Source: Kitasatospora sp. MAA4 (lineage in GTDB: Bacteria > Actinomycetota > Actinomycetes > Streptomycetales > Streptomycetaceae). From it: 64,000 nucleotides of DNA. This document shows, one piece after another, positions 18,677-26,398 of the stretch (position 1 is its first letter; each line of letters starts with the position of its first letter). Position numbers and translations under genes: made by a program. The stretch covers positions 1 to 64,000 of the forward strand of contig NZ_JARZAI010000036.1 of assembly GCF_029893355.1 (NCBI RefSeq), in the 5' to 3' direction. A model generated the notes under the pieces. It worked only from the letters and a program-made list of their open reading frames with translations, made no database searches and was not told the DNA's origin.

Positions 18677-18840
18677 GGGACACCACTTCTCGCGAACACC
18701 GGTCGGCGAGCACGACGTTAGCGACCGATTTCCTTGATCATCAGCCGGAGTGCCCCATCGCCCGTGAGGAGAGCCAGTAATTCACCCGTCCCGGTGACGG
18801 CGACCTCCAGCGGTCCCGCCGTCGAGGGACTGCCGAAGAA

Positions 18841-18857
18841 CATGAGCCTTCCTCATG
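18841..18857. promoter_or_regulatory. Candidate TetR operator in the divergent lipid-cluster promoter region
   Basis: The perfect inverted repeat CATGAG-N5-CTCATG lies 44 bp upstream of the tetR start at 18902 and 165 bp upstream of the acyl-AMP ligase start. TetR regulators commonly bind such sites in the divergent region they control. The two short promoters flanking it could not be assigned with confidence. Confidence 0.45.
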
Positions 18858-18901
18858 GTATTGATTCGCGCCCGGAACGCCGGATGCGGCACAGTGGAGT
18901 C

Positions 18902-19534
18902 ATGAGCGAGCAGACCGAGGTCCTGCGGCGGCAACCCGTCCAGCAGCGCAGCCAGGAACGCCTGGAGCGGATCCTGGACGCCTGCGCCGAACTGCTGGAC
19001 GAGATCGGCGCGGCGGCGCTCACCACCAAGGAGATCGCGGCCCGCGCGCAGGTGCCGATCGGCACGCTCTACCAGTTCTTCTCCGGCAAGCAGAGCCTGT
19101 TGGCGGCGCTCGCCCGGCGCAACCTGCAGCGCTACCTGGACCGGCTGACCCGCCGCCTGGAGGCCGAGTGCCCACAGGACATCGGTGGCTTCGTGGACCT
19201 CGCGGTCGAGGAGTTCGTCGCCATGAAGCGTGCCGTGGCCGGCTTCGGGGCCCTGGACTTCGGGCTCACCGGGCCGACGCCGTCGGCCTTGGGCGACGCC
19301 GAACACCTGCTGGACGTCACGCTCGACAACAACAGCACGGTCGCCCACCGGCTGCACCGGCTCACCTCCGAGCACCTGAGCACCGGCGGGCGCGGCCCCT
19401 CCGCGCTGGCCCTGCGGGTGGCGCTGGAATGCGCCGACTCGGTGCTCAAACTCGCCTTCCAGCACGACCGGGACGGCGATCCGGCGCTGATCGCGGAGTG
19501 CAAGATCCTGCTCCGGCGCTACCTGGCCGCCTGA
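18902..19534 (+). CDS. TetR-family regulator of the lipid cluster
   Basis: A 210-residue TetR/AcrR repressor. The N-terminal helix-turn-helix is ILDACAELLDEIG..ALTTKEIAARAQVPIGTLYQFF, followed by GKQSLLAAL. The C-terminal ligand domain is typical in length. It is divergent from the lipid operon, so control of that operon is the simplest inference. The ATG at 18902 has GGAG only 2 nt upstream, an unusually tight spacing; the ATG at 18884 is an alternative. The frame stays open to 18734, but that part lacks homology. Confidence 0.87.
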   Translation: MSEQTEVLRRQPVQQRSQERLERILDACAELLDEIGAAALTTKEIAARAQVPIGTLYQFFSGKQSLLAALARRNLQRYLDRLTRRLEAECPQDIGGFVDLAVEEFVAMKRAVAGFGALDFGLTGPTPSALGDAEHLLDVTLDNNSTVAHRLHRLTSEHLSTGGRGPSALALRVALECADSVLKLAFQHDRDGDPALIAECKILLRRYLAA

Positions 19535-19687
19535 TCACGATCGGCCGCCCTGCGGCACGTTGCGGCGGGAACATGAGTTCGGCGCACGTATGGAAAGTCG
19601 AACTTTTCACCCCCTGAAGAGTCAAATCGGTTGCAGGAGAATGCAATTCGCCCCGGAGGCACGGCGGCCGATGGCTAGCTTCCTCGC

Positions 19688-20320
19688 ATGCGACGCAGCA
19701 CCGCCGGGCCCGCCGGCCCCGACCACCACCAGCCGGACCACGACCCCGGGCACCACGGACCGGGTGACCCCGGCGATCCCGGAGATCCCGGAGACCACGA
19801 CCCCGGCGACCACGACCCGGACCATCACGACCCCGGACACCATCACCACCACGATCCCGATCCCGACCCCGGGCACTGCCACCCCTCGCCCCCGCCGGTA
19901 CCGCCCACACCGCCACCGCCGCCCAAACCTCCCGCCCCGCCCACTCCCCCGCCGGTTCCGCACCCGCCGGTTCCGCACCCACCGACCCCGCCCCCGCCGC
20001 CACCACCCCCACCTCCACCGCTACCCCCGCCGACCCCGCACCTCGCGCCGCCGCCCACCAAGCCCACCCCGCACCCGGCCGCGCCCGCACCGGTCGTCCC
20101 CAGGGCGACGCACACCGTCGCCGCGCCGCTGCCGCCCCCGCCGGCGCCCAGCCGGCTGCACGCCACCACCGCCGTACCGACCCGGCCGCCCGACGAGAGC
20201 CTGACCGTCCCCGCCGTCGGCCCGGCCGACAGCGCGTTCATGCTCGTCGCGATCACCGTGCCCGCCGTCCTGGCCGGCGCGGTCACCTTCATCAACCACA
20301 CTGCAGGGAGAGGTCGTTGA
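19688..20320 (+). CDS. His/Asp/Pro-rich protein with C-terminal membrane anchor
   Basis: A 210-residue low-complexity protein. Residues ~12-65 are built of His, Asp, Pro and Gly (for example DHDPDHHDPGHHHHHD), residues ~66-160 are almost pure proline with His, Ala and Thr, and one transmembrane helix (AFMLVAITVPAVLAGAVTFI) lies near 183-203. The His/Asp block could bind divalent metal ions; this is inference from composition. The frame is supported by its stop, which overlaps the start of the following membrane gene (TTGA), and by the sensible membrane segment. Other frames across the repeat give only Thr- or Arg-rich strings. The ribosome binding site is poor, so the start is uncertain. No family recognised. 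Confidence 0.7.
   Translation: MRRSTAGPAGPDHHQPDHDPGHHGPGDPGDPGDPGDHDPGDHDPDHHDPGHHHHHDPDPDPGHCHPSPPPVPPTPPPPPKPPAPPTPPPVPHPPVPHPPTPPPPPPPPPPPLPPPTPHLAPPPTKPTPHPAAPAPVVPRATHTVAAPLPPPPAPSRLHATTAVPTRPPDESLTVPAVGPADSAFMLVAITVPAVLAGAVTFINHTAGRGR
19739..19875 (+). repeat. Degenerate short tandem repeat encoding Asp-His-Asp-Pro units
   Basis: The DNA repeats units close to GACCCCGGC and GATCCCGGA interspersed with GACCACGAC. It encodes the His/Asp/Pro-rich segment of the surrounding gene and is likely prone to length variation. Confidence 0.6.
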
Positions 20321-21048
20321 GCCTGGGTATCATTGTCGCCGTGATCATCGGCGGTGGCGCCGCCGTGGCTGTGCTGGCCGCCTTCGGCCGCACCAGCCGC
20401 TCGCGCGAGGGCACCTTCTCCGGAGGGGCCCTGGGCTTTCTCGGGTCCGCCTCGCTCTCGTCCTTCATGCTGGTCACCGCGTTCCTGATCGCGGGATCCT
20501 GGTCCAACCTCAACACGGCCCGCGGCCACACCTGGGACGAGGCCCGCTCGCTCAACGCGGCCTACACCGACGCCGACGCGTCCACCCGTCCCCTGCTGCG
20601 CGCCTACGTGACCGACGTGATCGGCCCGGACTTCCGGGCGATGAGCCACGGTTCGGCCGACTCCGGCACCTGGGCCGGCCTGGACGCCGTCCGCAGCCAC
20701 GTCGAGGCGCTCCCCGACTCCGCTCAACGCACCACCATGCTGGCGGACTTGGACGACGTCTACACCAAGCGGCAGATCCGGCTGGCCGACGCCACCGCCT
20801 CACTGCCCGCGCCCCTCTACCCCGCGCTGATCGGCACCGGACTGCTCGTGCTGCTCTACGCGCCGATCGCGGGCCTGACGTTCCAGCGCCGCGAGGCCGT
20901 CGCACTCGGCCTGGTCGGCGCGGTGGTGGGCTTCGGCGTCTACCTGGTCCTGCACATGACCCACCCGTACTCCGGTCCCGTGCACGTGACGCCCGTCGCC
21001 TACCAGCAGAGCCTGGACCGCTTCAGCCAGCTCTCCCAACAAAACTGA
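20317..21048 (+). CDS. DUF4239-type membrane protein
   Basis: A 243-residue integral membrane protein resembling the DUF4239 family. Hydrophobic helices lie near residues 4-24 and 46-62, then a polar, helical loop of ~100 residues, then two helices near 168-190 and 195-213. The TTG start at 20317 has a strong GGGAGAGG site and overlaps the preceding stop, so the protein is made in coupling with the His-rich membrane protein. Function is unknown; the pair may form one envelope complex. Confidence 0.8.
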   Translation: MSLGIIVAVIIGGGAAVAVLAAFGRTSRSREGTFSGGALGFLGSASLSSFMLVTAFLIAGSWSNLNTARGHTWDEARSLNAAYTDADASTRPLLRAYVTDVIGPDFRAMSHGSADSGTWAGLDAVRSHVEALPDSAQRTTMLADLDDVYTKRQIRLADATASLPAPLYPALIGTGLLVLLYAPIAGLTFQRREAVALGLVGAVVGFGVYLVLHMTHPYSGPVHVTPVAYQQSLDRFSQLSQQN

Positions 21049-21066
21049 CGTCTCATCAGCTTTGTT

Positions 21067-21093
21067 CGGGCGGCAGCATCCGGCGGCCGCCCG
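21067..21093. terminator. Bidirectional terminator-like hairpin
   Basis: The arms CGGGCGGC (21067-21074) and GCCGCCCG (21086-21093) pair around an 11-nt loop, between the convergent ends of the DUF4239 gene (21048) and the SnoaL-like gene (21106). Confidence 0.6.
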
Positions 21094-21105
21094 CACAACG
21101 CGCCC

Positions 21106-21432
21106 TCAGCCGGTGATCCGCATCCGGCGCACCCGATCGCCGTCCACCGAGAAGGCGAAGTCGGACGGGCCGTTGAACCCGTTGCCGCCCACCTCGGTGC
21201 TCACCACCACCTCGGCGCCGTTCTGCGCCACCCCGGTGACCTTGAGCGTCACCGCCGAGCCGAGGAACTCCCGGTCGCTCCAGCCCTTGATGGCCTCCCG
21301 GCCGCGGAACTCCCGCCCCCAGTCGTCGACCACGCCGTCGGCGGTGAAGAAGTCCAGGAACGCGTCGAGTTGACCCGCATTGACCGCCTCCAGCAGGCGG
21401 TCGAGCGGGCTCGGCACGGTGGGTGAGGTCAT
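21106..21432 (-). CDS. SnoaL/NTF2-like protein
   Basis: A 108-residue single-domain NTF2-like (SnoaL) protein. Features: LDRLLEAVNAGQLDAFLDFFTADGVVDDWGREFRGREAIKGW is the typical opening (helices, then D-G-V and W..E..G..AI), ending in a beta strand DRVRRMRI. Such proteins are small ligand binders, isomerases or inhibitors. The ATG at 21432 has GAGGAG 8 nt upstream; a frame to 21714 has no homology. It stands alone on the minus strand and its role is unknown. Confidence 0.85.
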   Translation of the reverse strand: MTSPTVPSPLDRLLEAVNAGQLDAFLDFFTADGVVDDWGREFRGREAIKGWSDREFLGSAVTLKVTGVAQNGAEVVVSTEVGGNGFNGPSDFAFSVDGDRVRRMRITG

Positions 21433-21637
21433 GGCGGGGTCTCCTCGGGGCCGTCGGATTCCTGCGAGCCTCCCGCAACGGCGCCGAGCCCGCCCCGCGC
21501 CACGCCGCGCCCGGCAACCCGTTCGCCCACCCGGCGGACGCAGCACAGCACCGAAGTGCGCCGACAGCCGACGCTCGCCCGCTCGTACCCGCCCGTACCC
21601 GCCCGGTGGCCGCCATCGCCCCGCCGGATGATCGACA

Positions 21638-22729
21638 ATGGTCCCCATGAGGTTGATCTCCGCGCTGGCCGGCATCCTGCTGCTCGCGCTCACCATCGCC
21701 AGCATCCTGCGCACCCTGGTGGTGCCCCGGGGGCTCTACTCCACCCTGGTCTCCCGGCTCTGGCAGGTGCTGCGCACCATCCTGCGGCTCTGCGCCAACC
21801 CGTTCGGCACCTACCGGGCGCAGGACCGCGCGCAGGCCTGGCTGGCGCCGCTGATGCTGGTCGGCATGCTGTTCTGCTGGCTCTGCGCCTTCCTGGCGGG
21901 CTTCACGCTGCTGCTCTACGCGAACTCGAACCTGACCTGGGGAGTCTCGCTGCGCGAGGCCGGCTCCAGCCTCTTCACCCTCGGCTACGCCAGCGGCGAC
22001 CGGCTGCGGCTCTCCGGCATCGACTTCCTCGCCGCGGCCAGCGGGCCGCTGGTGATCGCCCTGCAGATCGCCTACCTGCCCACCCTCTACGGCTCCTACA
22101 ACCGCCGTGAGGTGGAGGTCACGCTGCTCCAGTCGCGGGCCGGCGAACCGGCCTGGGGGCCCGAACTGCTGGCCCGCCAGTCGCTGGTGGACACCGAGAC
22201 CGCACTGCCGCAGCTCTACCGCGACTGGGAGCGGCTGGCCGCCGAGCTCGGCGAGAGCCACTCCAACTACCCCGTGCTGCTCTCCTTCCGCTCGCCCCAG
22301 CCGCACCGCAGCTGGATCGTCGGCCTGATCACCGTGATGGACGCGGCCGCCCTGCAACTCGCGCTCAACCCGCGCACCGCGCCGCCCGAGGCCCGGTTGG
22401 TGCTGCGCGCCGGGTTCACCGCGCTGCGCGACATCGCCCGGGTGCTGCGGTTCCCGTTCGACCCCGACCCGGAGCCGGACAGCCCGATCCGGATCAGCTA
22501 CCCCGAGTTCGACGCCGCCGTCAGCATGATCGTCGCCTCCGGCTTCGAGACCGAGCGGCCCACCGTGCTGGCCTGGCCGCACTTCCAGGGCTGGCGGGTC
22601 AACTACGAGGCCATCGCGTACGAGATCTGCCGCCGGGTGGACGCCGTCCCCACGCTCTGGACCGGCCCGCGCGACTTCCCCGCCGTCCCCATCCCGCCGC
22701 GCCGCCCCGCCGACCGCCGCCCGACCTGA
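21638..22729 (+). CDS. Membrane protein with ion-channel-like core
   Basis: A 363-residue protein. Helices lie near 5-25, 72-95 and 132-155; the rest is a soluble helical C-terminus. Between helices two and three, SSLFTLGYASGDRLRLSG resembles the pore-loop region of two-helix potassium channels (FTLGYGD-like), but the selectivity-filter GYGD is not intact, so conduction is uncertain. The C-terminal domain (DTETALPQLYRDWERLAAELGESHSNYPVLL) is shared by many actinobacterial membrane proteins of unknown role. The start could be 21638 or the ATG at 21647; neither has a good ribosome binding site. Confidence 0.78.
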   Translation: MVPMRLISALAGILLLALTIASILRTLVVPRGLYSTLVSRLWQVLRTILRLCANPFGTYRAQDRAQAWLAPLMLVGMLFCWLCAFLAGFTLLLYANSNLTWGVSLREAGSSLFTLGYASGDRLRLSGIDFLAAASGPLVIALQIAYLPTLYGSYNRREVEVTLLQSRAGEPAWGPELLARQSLVDTETALPQLYRDWERLAAELGESHSNYPVLLSFRSPQPHRSWIVGLITVMDAAALQLALNPRTAPPEARLVLRAGFTALRDIARVLRFPFDPDPEPDSPIRISYPEFDAAVSMIVASGFETERPTVLAWPHFQGWRVNYEAIAYEICRRVDAVPTLWTGPRDFPAVPIPPRRPADRRPT

Positions 22730-22764
22730 GTCGTCCGCCCGCCATCCGTGTTTGACTGTTCGTC

Positions 22765-23550
22765 ATGACGACGACTCTCGGAGTGCCGCGCCCCGACCAG
22801 GCCGCCTACATGCTCAACGCCGCCGCCGCCGACGCGGGCCGCGCGTACAAGGCGCAGCTGCTCGCGCTGCTGGACGTCCGGGCGGGCCAGACGGCCCTGG
22901 ACCTCGGTTGCGGACCGGGCACCGACCTGGCCGCGTTCGCCGAACTGGTCGGCCCGGACGGGCGGGTGATCGGGGTGGACCGGGACCTGGCGATGCTCGA
23001 CGCGGCGCGCCGGCGCACCGCCGAGCTGCCCGTGGTGCGGATCCTGGAGGGCGACGTGCACCAACTCCCGCTCGAGGACGGCAGCGTGGACCGGGCCAGG
23101 ATCGACCGGGTGCTGATGCACGTCGAGGACCCCGGCACGGTGCTCGCCGGGCTGCACCGCGCTACGCGGCCCGGCGCGCTGGTCGCCCTCGCCGAACCCG
23201 ACTGGGACACCCTGCTGGTGGACGCCGAGGATCTGGAGACCAGCCGCGCCTTCACCAGCTTCACCAGCTCCGTCGCGGTACGCAACGCGACCATCGGCCG
23301 CCGCCTGCCGCGGCTGGCCGAGCAGGCCGGGTTCACCGTGCGCTCGGTGCACGCCAACACCCCGGTGTTCCGCGAATTCGCGCAGGCCGACTACGTGTTG
23401 GCGCTGGGCCGGAACATGCAGCGGGCGATCGAGGCGGGCCTGGTCGAGGAGCAGCGCGGCCGCGCCTGGTTCGCCGCGCTCGAACAGGGTCCGTTCCTGG
23501 CCTCGTTCACCCTGTTCACGGTCATCTGCTCGCGCGGGCAAGGGTCGTGA
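22765..23550 (+). CDS. Class I SAM-dependent methyltransferase
   Basis: A 261-residue methyltransferase of the UbiE/Methyltransf_11 type: ALDLGCGPGTDLAAF (motif I), GVDRDLAML (motif II), LEGDVHQLPLEDGSVDRARIDRVLMHVEDP (motifs III-IV). The substrate cannot be told. Its last 29 bp overlap the end of the convergent RNA-repair gene at 23522. The ATG at 22765 is the first sensible start. Confidence 0.9.
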   Translation: MTTTLGVPRPDQAAYMLNAAAADAGRAYKAQLLALLDVRAGQTALDLGCGPGTDLAAFAELVGPDGRVIGVDRDLAMLDAARRRTAELPVVRILEGDVHQLPLEDGSVDRARIDRVLMHVEDPGTVLAGLHRATRPGALVALAEPDWDTLLVDAEDLETSRAFTSFTSSVAVRNATIGRRLPRLAEQAGFTVRSVHANTPVFREFAQADYVLALGRNMQRAIEAGLVEEQRGRAWFAALEQGPFLASFTLFTVICSRGQGS

Positions 23551-26398
23551 GGGTCGGCACCACCCCGCACTCGGCCCAGTCGATCCGGACGCCCGGCAGG
23601 CCCTCGGCCCACCCCGCGGTGATCGCCGCCAGCCGGGCGGCGTCCGGCGGCGTGCGGCCGAGCCCGATGGCGTAACGCGCCTCGTCTGAGCTGCTTTCGA
23701 ACGGCCGCGGCCAGGCGTGCGGCTCGGCGAGGCCGGACCGCTCCAGGACGGTCAGCAGCGCGCGCAGCCGGCCCCGGACGCGGCCGAGCGTGCAGTCGAA
23801 CTCCTCGCCCCGCACCGCCCGTACGGTCAGCACCGCCCAGGCCGCGTGGCGCCGGTGCAGCGGCGGCGGTGACAGCAGCTCGGGTCGGCGGCCGTCCTCC
23901 AGGGCCTCCCAGGCCCGGTAGAGCTCCTGCACCAGCAACTCCCGGCCACCGAAGCTCACTTGTTCGGTGCACGAGCGCACCGGCCCGGTCGGTGTGAGGA
24001 TCGTCAGCGCTGCCTCGGAGGAGGAGGAGGAGGCAGGCACAGTCCCTGGCAGCAACTCCACCGGCTCACGCCAGTCCCAGGCCGCCCAGCTGCCGAAGAA
24101 CTGCCGCAGCAACCCGTCGGGCCCGGTGCCCGGCGGCGCCTCGCGGACCGTACGGGCCGCCAGCACCGTCCAGGCCAGGCCCGGCAGGCCGCCGAACGGC
24201 GCCGAGTCCAGGCCGCGCACCCGCGCCCACTCCTTCACCTGCCGGGCCAGCTCGGTGAAGGCGGCGCGGTCGGCGCCGACCGCCGCGAGGATCGCGTCCG
24301 CGTCGCTGACCGCGCTCAGCGCCGTCGCGGCCGCCTCCCCCAGCTCGGCCCGGCGCTGCACCGCCTCGGTGGGCGCCAGCTGCCCGGTGGCGACCACCGC
24401 CAGATCCACGGCCAGGCCGTCGACCTGGAGGCGCAGCCCCGGCACCCGGGCGCCGATCACCGGCCGGACCCGGACGGCCTGCGGCAGCGCCGCCCGTACC
24501 CGTTGCGACAGCTCCGACAGCTGCGACGGCTCCGCCGAGTCGGCGGCGCCGGGCAGCGCCGCCACCAGGTCCAGGTCCGCGCCCGGCAGCGCGCACCCGA
24601 GCCGCCGCGAGCCGACGACGTGCACGACCCCGTCGGCCAGCTCCTGCGACAGCCGCCGCACGACCTGCTCCGCCCCCCGGTCGCAGCCACCGCCGTCGAC
24701 GGCGGGCTCCAGCGCAGGTTCGGGCAGCCAGCGCAGCTCGCCCGTCCCCAGCTCGACGGTGGCCCGCGCCTGCATCGGCCCCTCGCCCCGGCGGGAGAGC
24801 AGGACCAGCTCCCCGACCCGCGCCAAACTCCCGCCCAGCCGACCGGCGAGCGCGGCGGCCAGCCGGCGCGGCTCACGGGCGCGCCCGAGCGTCAGGTGCG
24901 GGGTATAGCCGTCGCCGCGACCCCGGCAGCGGGGGAAGGACGACTCCAGGGCGCGGCGCAGCGCCGCCCAGGGCGCGGCATCGGCCGCCGCCGGGTCGAG
25001 CCAGAGCGTGGCGTCGCCGCGGTGCGCGAAGCTGCGGACCCCTTCGAGCCGCGCGGTGAACGGGGCGACGCTCGCCGCCGCCGCGCGCAGCAGCGGGGCG
25101 GCCCGTTCGAACTCGGCCTCCGGCACGAAGCCGAAGAGCAGGTTCACGTGCGGCGGCCAGCGGTCGATCTGCGGATCGTGCTCGCGGCGGACCTGCTGGA
25201 TCGCCGGCCACAGCTCGGCCGGCGGGATCCAGGCGACCGCCGTCCGAGCGGTGGGCGCCGCGTCGAGCACGTCATCGGCCAACGCCGCATCCGTGCTGCC
25301 CAGTTCGGCCAGCACGCCATAGTGGTCCGACAGGAACAGCCCGTCGACCGGCGCGTCACCGCACAGCTCCGCCGCGGTCGCCCGCAGCTCCGGCCCGCGC
25401 ACCAGCACCCGGTCCAGCCGCGAGGCCCGGCCGGACAGCGAGGAGACGGCGGCCAGCGGGTTGGCACCCGGGTCGAAGGTGGGCGTGCGGTCGGCCGCAC
25501 CGCGCACCTCGCTCCAGGCGTCCCGCAGGCCGAGCCGGGCCGCCGGTCCGTCGCCGCCGTCGTTGAGGTCGCCGAGCAGCAGTAGGTCACCCTCCACTCC
25601 TGCCAACCCTTCGGCGAGCCGGGCGAGTTCGTCCTGCCGCTTGAGCGCGCCCTGGTCGTAGTGGTCACTGGTCAGGTGGGTGCCGGCCACCGTCAGCGGA
25701 CCGTCGGCCGTCTGGACGGTGACGGCCGCGACGGCCTTGTGCGGGCCGAGGGCGTGCTGGGCCGCCTCCCGGACGGGCAGCCTGCTGAGCAGCAGCAGCC
25801 CGCTGTCGTCCACGTCCCGCCCGGCCGGGTCGGTACCCAGCGTGTAGCCGGCCCGCACCCAGTGCGCGGCGAGGAGCAGGTCGAGCAGGCCCGCCTCGAC
25901 CTCCTGGAGCGCGATGACGTCGGCGTCCGCGCGCTCCAGCGCCGCCAGCAGCAGCGGCCGGCGCCGGGCGGTGTCGATCCGGTCGCGGTCGTAGCGGTCC
26001 CACAGGGTGTTCCAGGTCAGTACCCGGACGGCCGCCGCCCGGGTGCGGACCGGCGGCGTGCCGTCCCAGGCCGCGGCAGGGCACCAGCCGCGCACCGGGT
26101 CCCAGGCGTGCGGCGTCCGGGCGGTGAAGAACGGCGCGCGCAGTCGGCGCGGGTCCTGCGCCCGGCCGAGCTCCGAGGCGTCGAGGCAGTCCAGACCCGC
26201 CGCCCGGTCCCAGACCACCTCGCCGTCCGCCTCCACGAACAGCACCCGGTGCCACGGGATGTCGCCGCCGGGCACGAAGGCGGGCAGCGGAACCCGCTTG
26301 GGCGCGGTGGCGCGGACGTTGACGCCCAGCACGAACCGGGCCGGATCGAACCGCTGATCCCAGCGGATCCGGTGGTAGATCTCCTCGCTGGTGCGCAT
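23522..26398 (-). CDS. Four-domain RNA-repair protein: DUF504/MJ1316 - EEP - 2H - nucleotidyltransferase
   Basis: A 958-residue fusion. Residues 1-70 form a DUF504/MJ1316 domain (YHRIRWD, FVLGVNVRA, VPLPAFVPGGDIPWHRVL), a family proposed to recognise RNA ends. Residues ~123-365 are an endonuclease/exonuclease/phosphatase fold with LTWNTLWDRYD, ALQEVE (Glu166), GTHLTSDH, LLLGDLND (Asp277, Asn279) and LSDHYGV (His359). Residues ~385-555 are a 2H phosphoesterase: first motif HVN (417-419), second motif HLT (501-503). Residues ~575-900 resemble a poly(A) polymerase/CCA-type nucleotidyltransferase, with VGSRRLGCALPGADLDLV (595-612). Together these suit removal or healing of 2',3'-cyclic ends and end extension. 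The ATG at 26398 shares a base with the ligase stop (TGATG); a longer frame to 27100 is inside that gene. Confidence 0.9.
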   Translation of the reverse strand: MRTSEEIYHRIRWDQRFDPARFVLGVNVRATAPKRVPLPAFVPGGDIPWHRVLFVEADGEVVWDRAAGLDCLDASELGRAQDPRRLRAPFFTARTPHAWDPVRGWCPAAAWDGTPPVRTRAAAVRVLTWNTLWDRYDRDRIDTARRRPLLLAALERADADVIALQEVEAGLLDLLLAAHWVRAGYTLGTDPAGRDVDDSGLLLLSRLPVREAAQHALGPHKAVAAVTVQTADGPLTVAGTHLTSDHYDQGALKRQDELARLAEGLAGVEGDLLLLGDLNDGGDGPAARLGLRDAWSEVRGAADRTPTFDPGANPLAAVSSLSGRASRLDRVLVRGPELRATAAELCGDAPVDGLFLSDHYGVLAELGSTDAALADDVLDAAPTARTAVAWIPPAELWPAIQQVRREHDPQIDRWPPHVNLLFGFVPEAEFERAAPLLRAAAASVAPFTARLEGVRSFAHRGDATLWLDPAAADAAPWAALRRALESSFPRCRGRGDGYTPHLTLGRAREPRRLAAALAGRLGGSLARVGELVLLSRRGEGPMQARATVELGTGELRWLPEPALEPAVDGGGCDRGAEQVVRRLSQELADGVVHVVGSRRLGCALPGADLDLVAALPGAADSAEPSQLSELSQRVRAALPQAVRVRPVIGARVPGLRLQVDGLAVDLAVVATGQLAPTEAVQRRAELGEAAATALSAVSDADAILAAVGADRAAFTELARQVKEWARVRGLDSAPFGGLPGLAWTVLAARTVREAPPGTGPDGLLRQFFGSWAAWDWREPVELLPGTVPASSSSSEAALTILTPTGPVRSCTEQVSFGGRELLVQELYRAWEALEDGRRPELLSPPPLHRRHAAWAVLTVRAVRGEEFDCTLGRVRGRLRALLTVLERSGLAEPHAWPRPFESSSDEARYAIGLGRTPPDAARLAAITAGWAEGLPGVRIDWAECGVVPTLTTLARASR

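Noticed and set aside
19560..20204. Thr-rich frame over the His/Asp/Pro repeat
   Set aside because: It lacks the membrane anchor and the coupling to the DUF4239 gene; it is a repeat-driven alternative frame.
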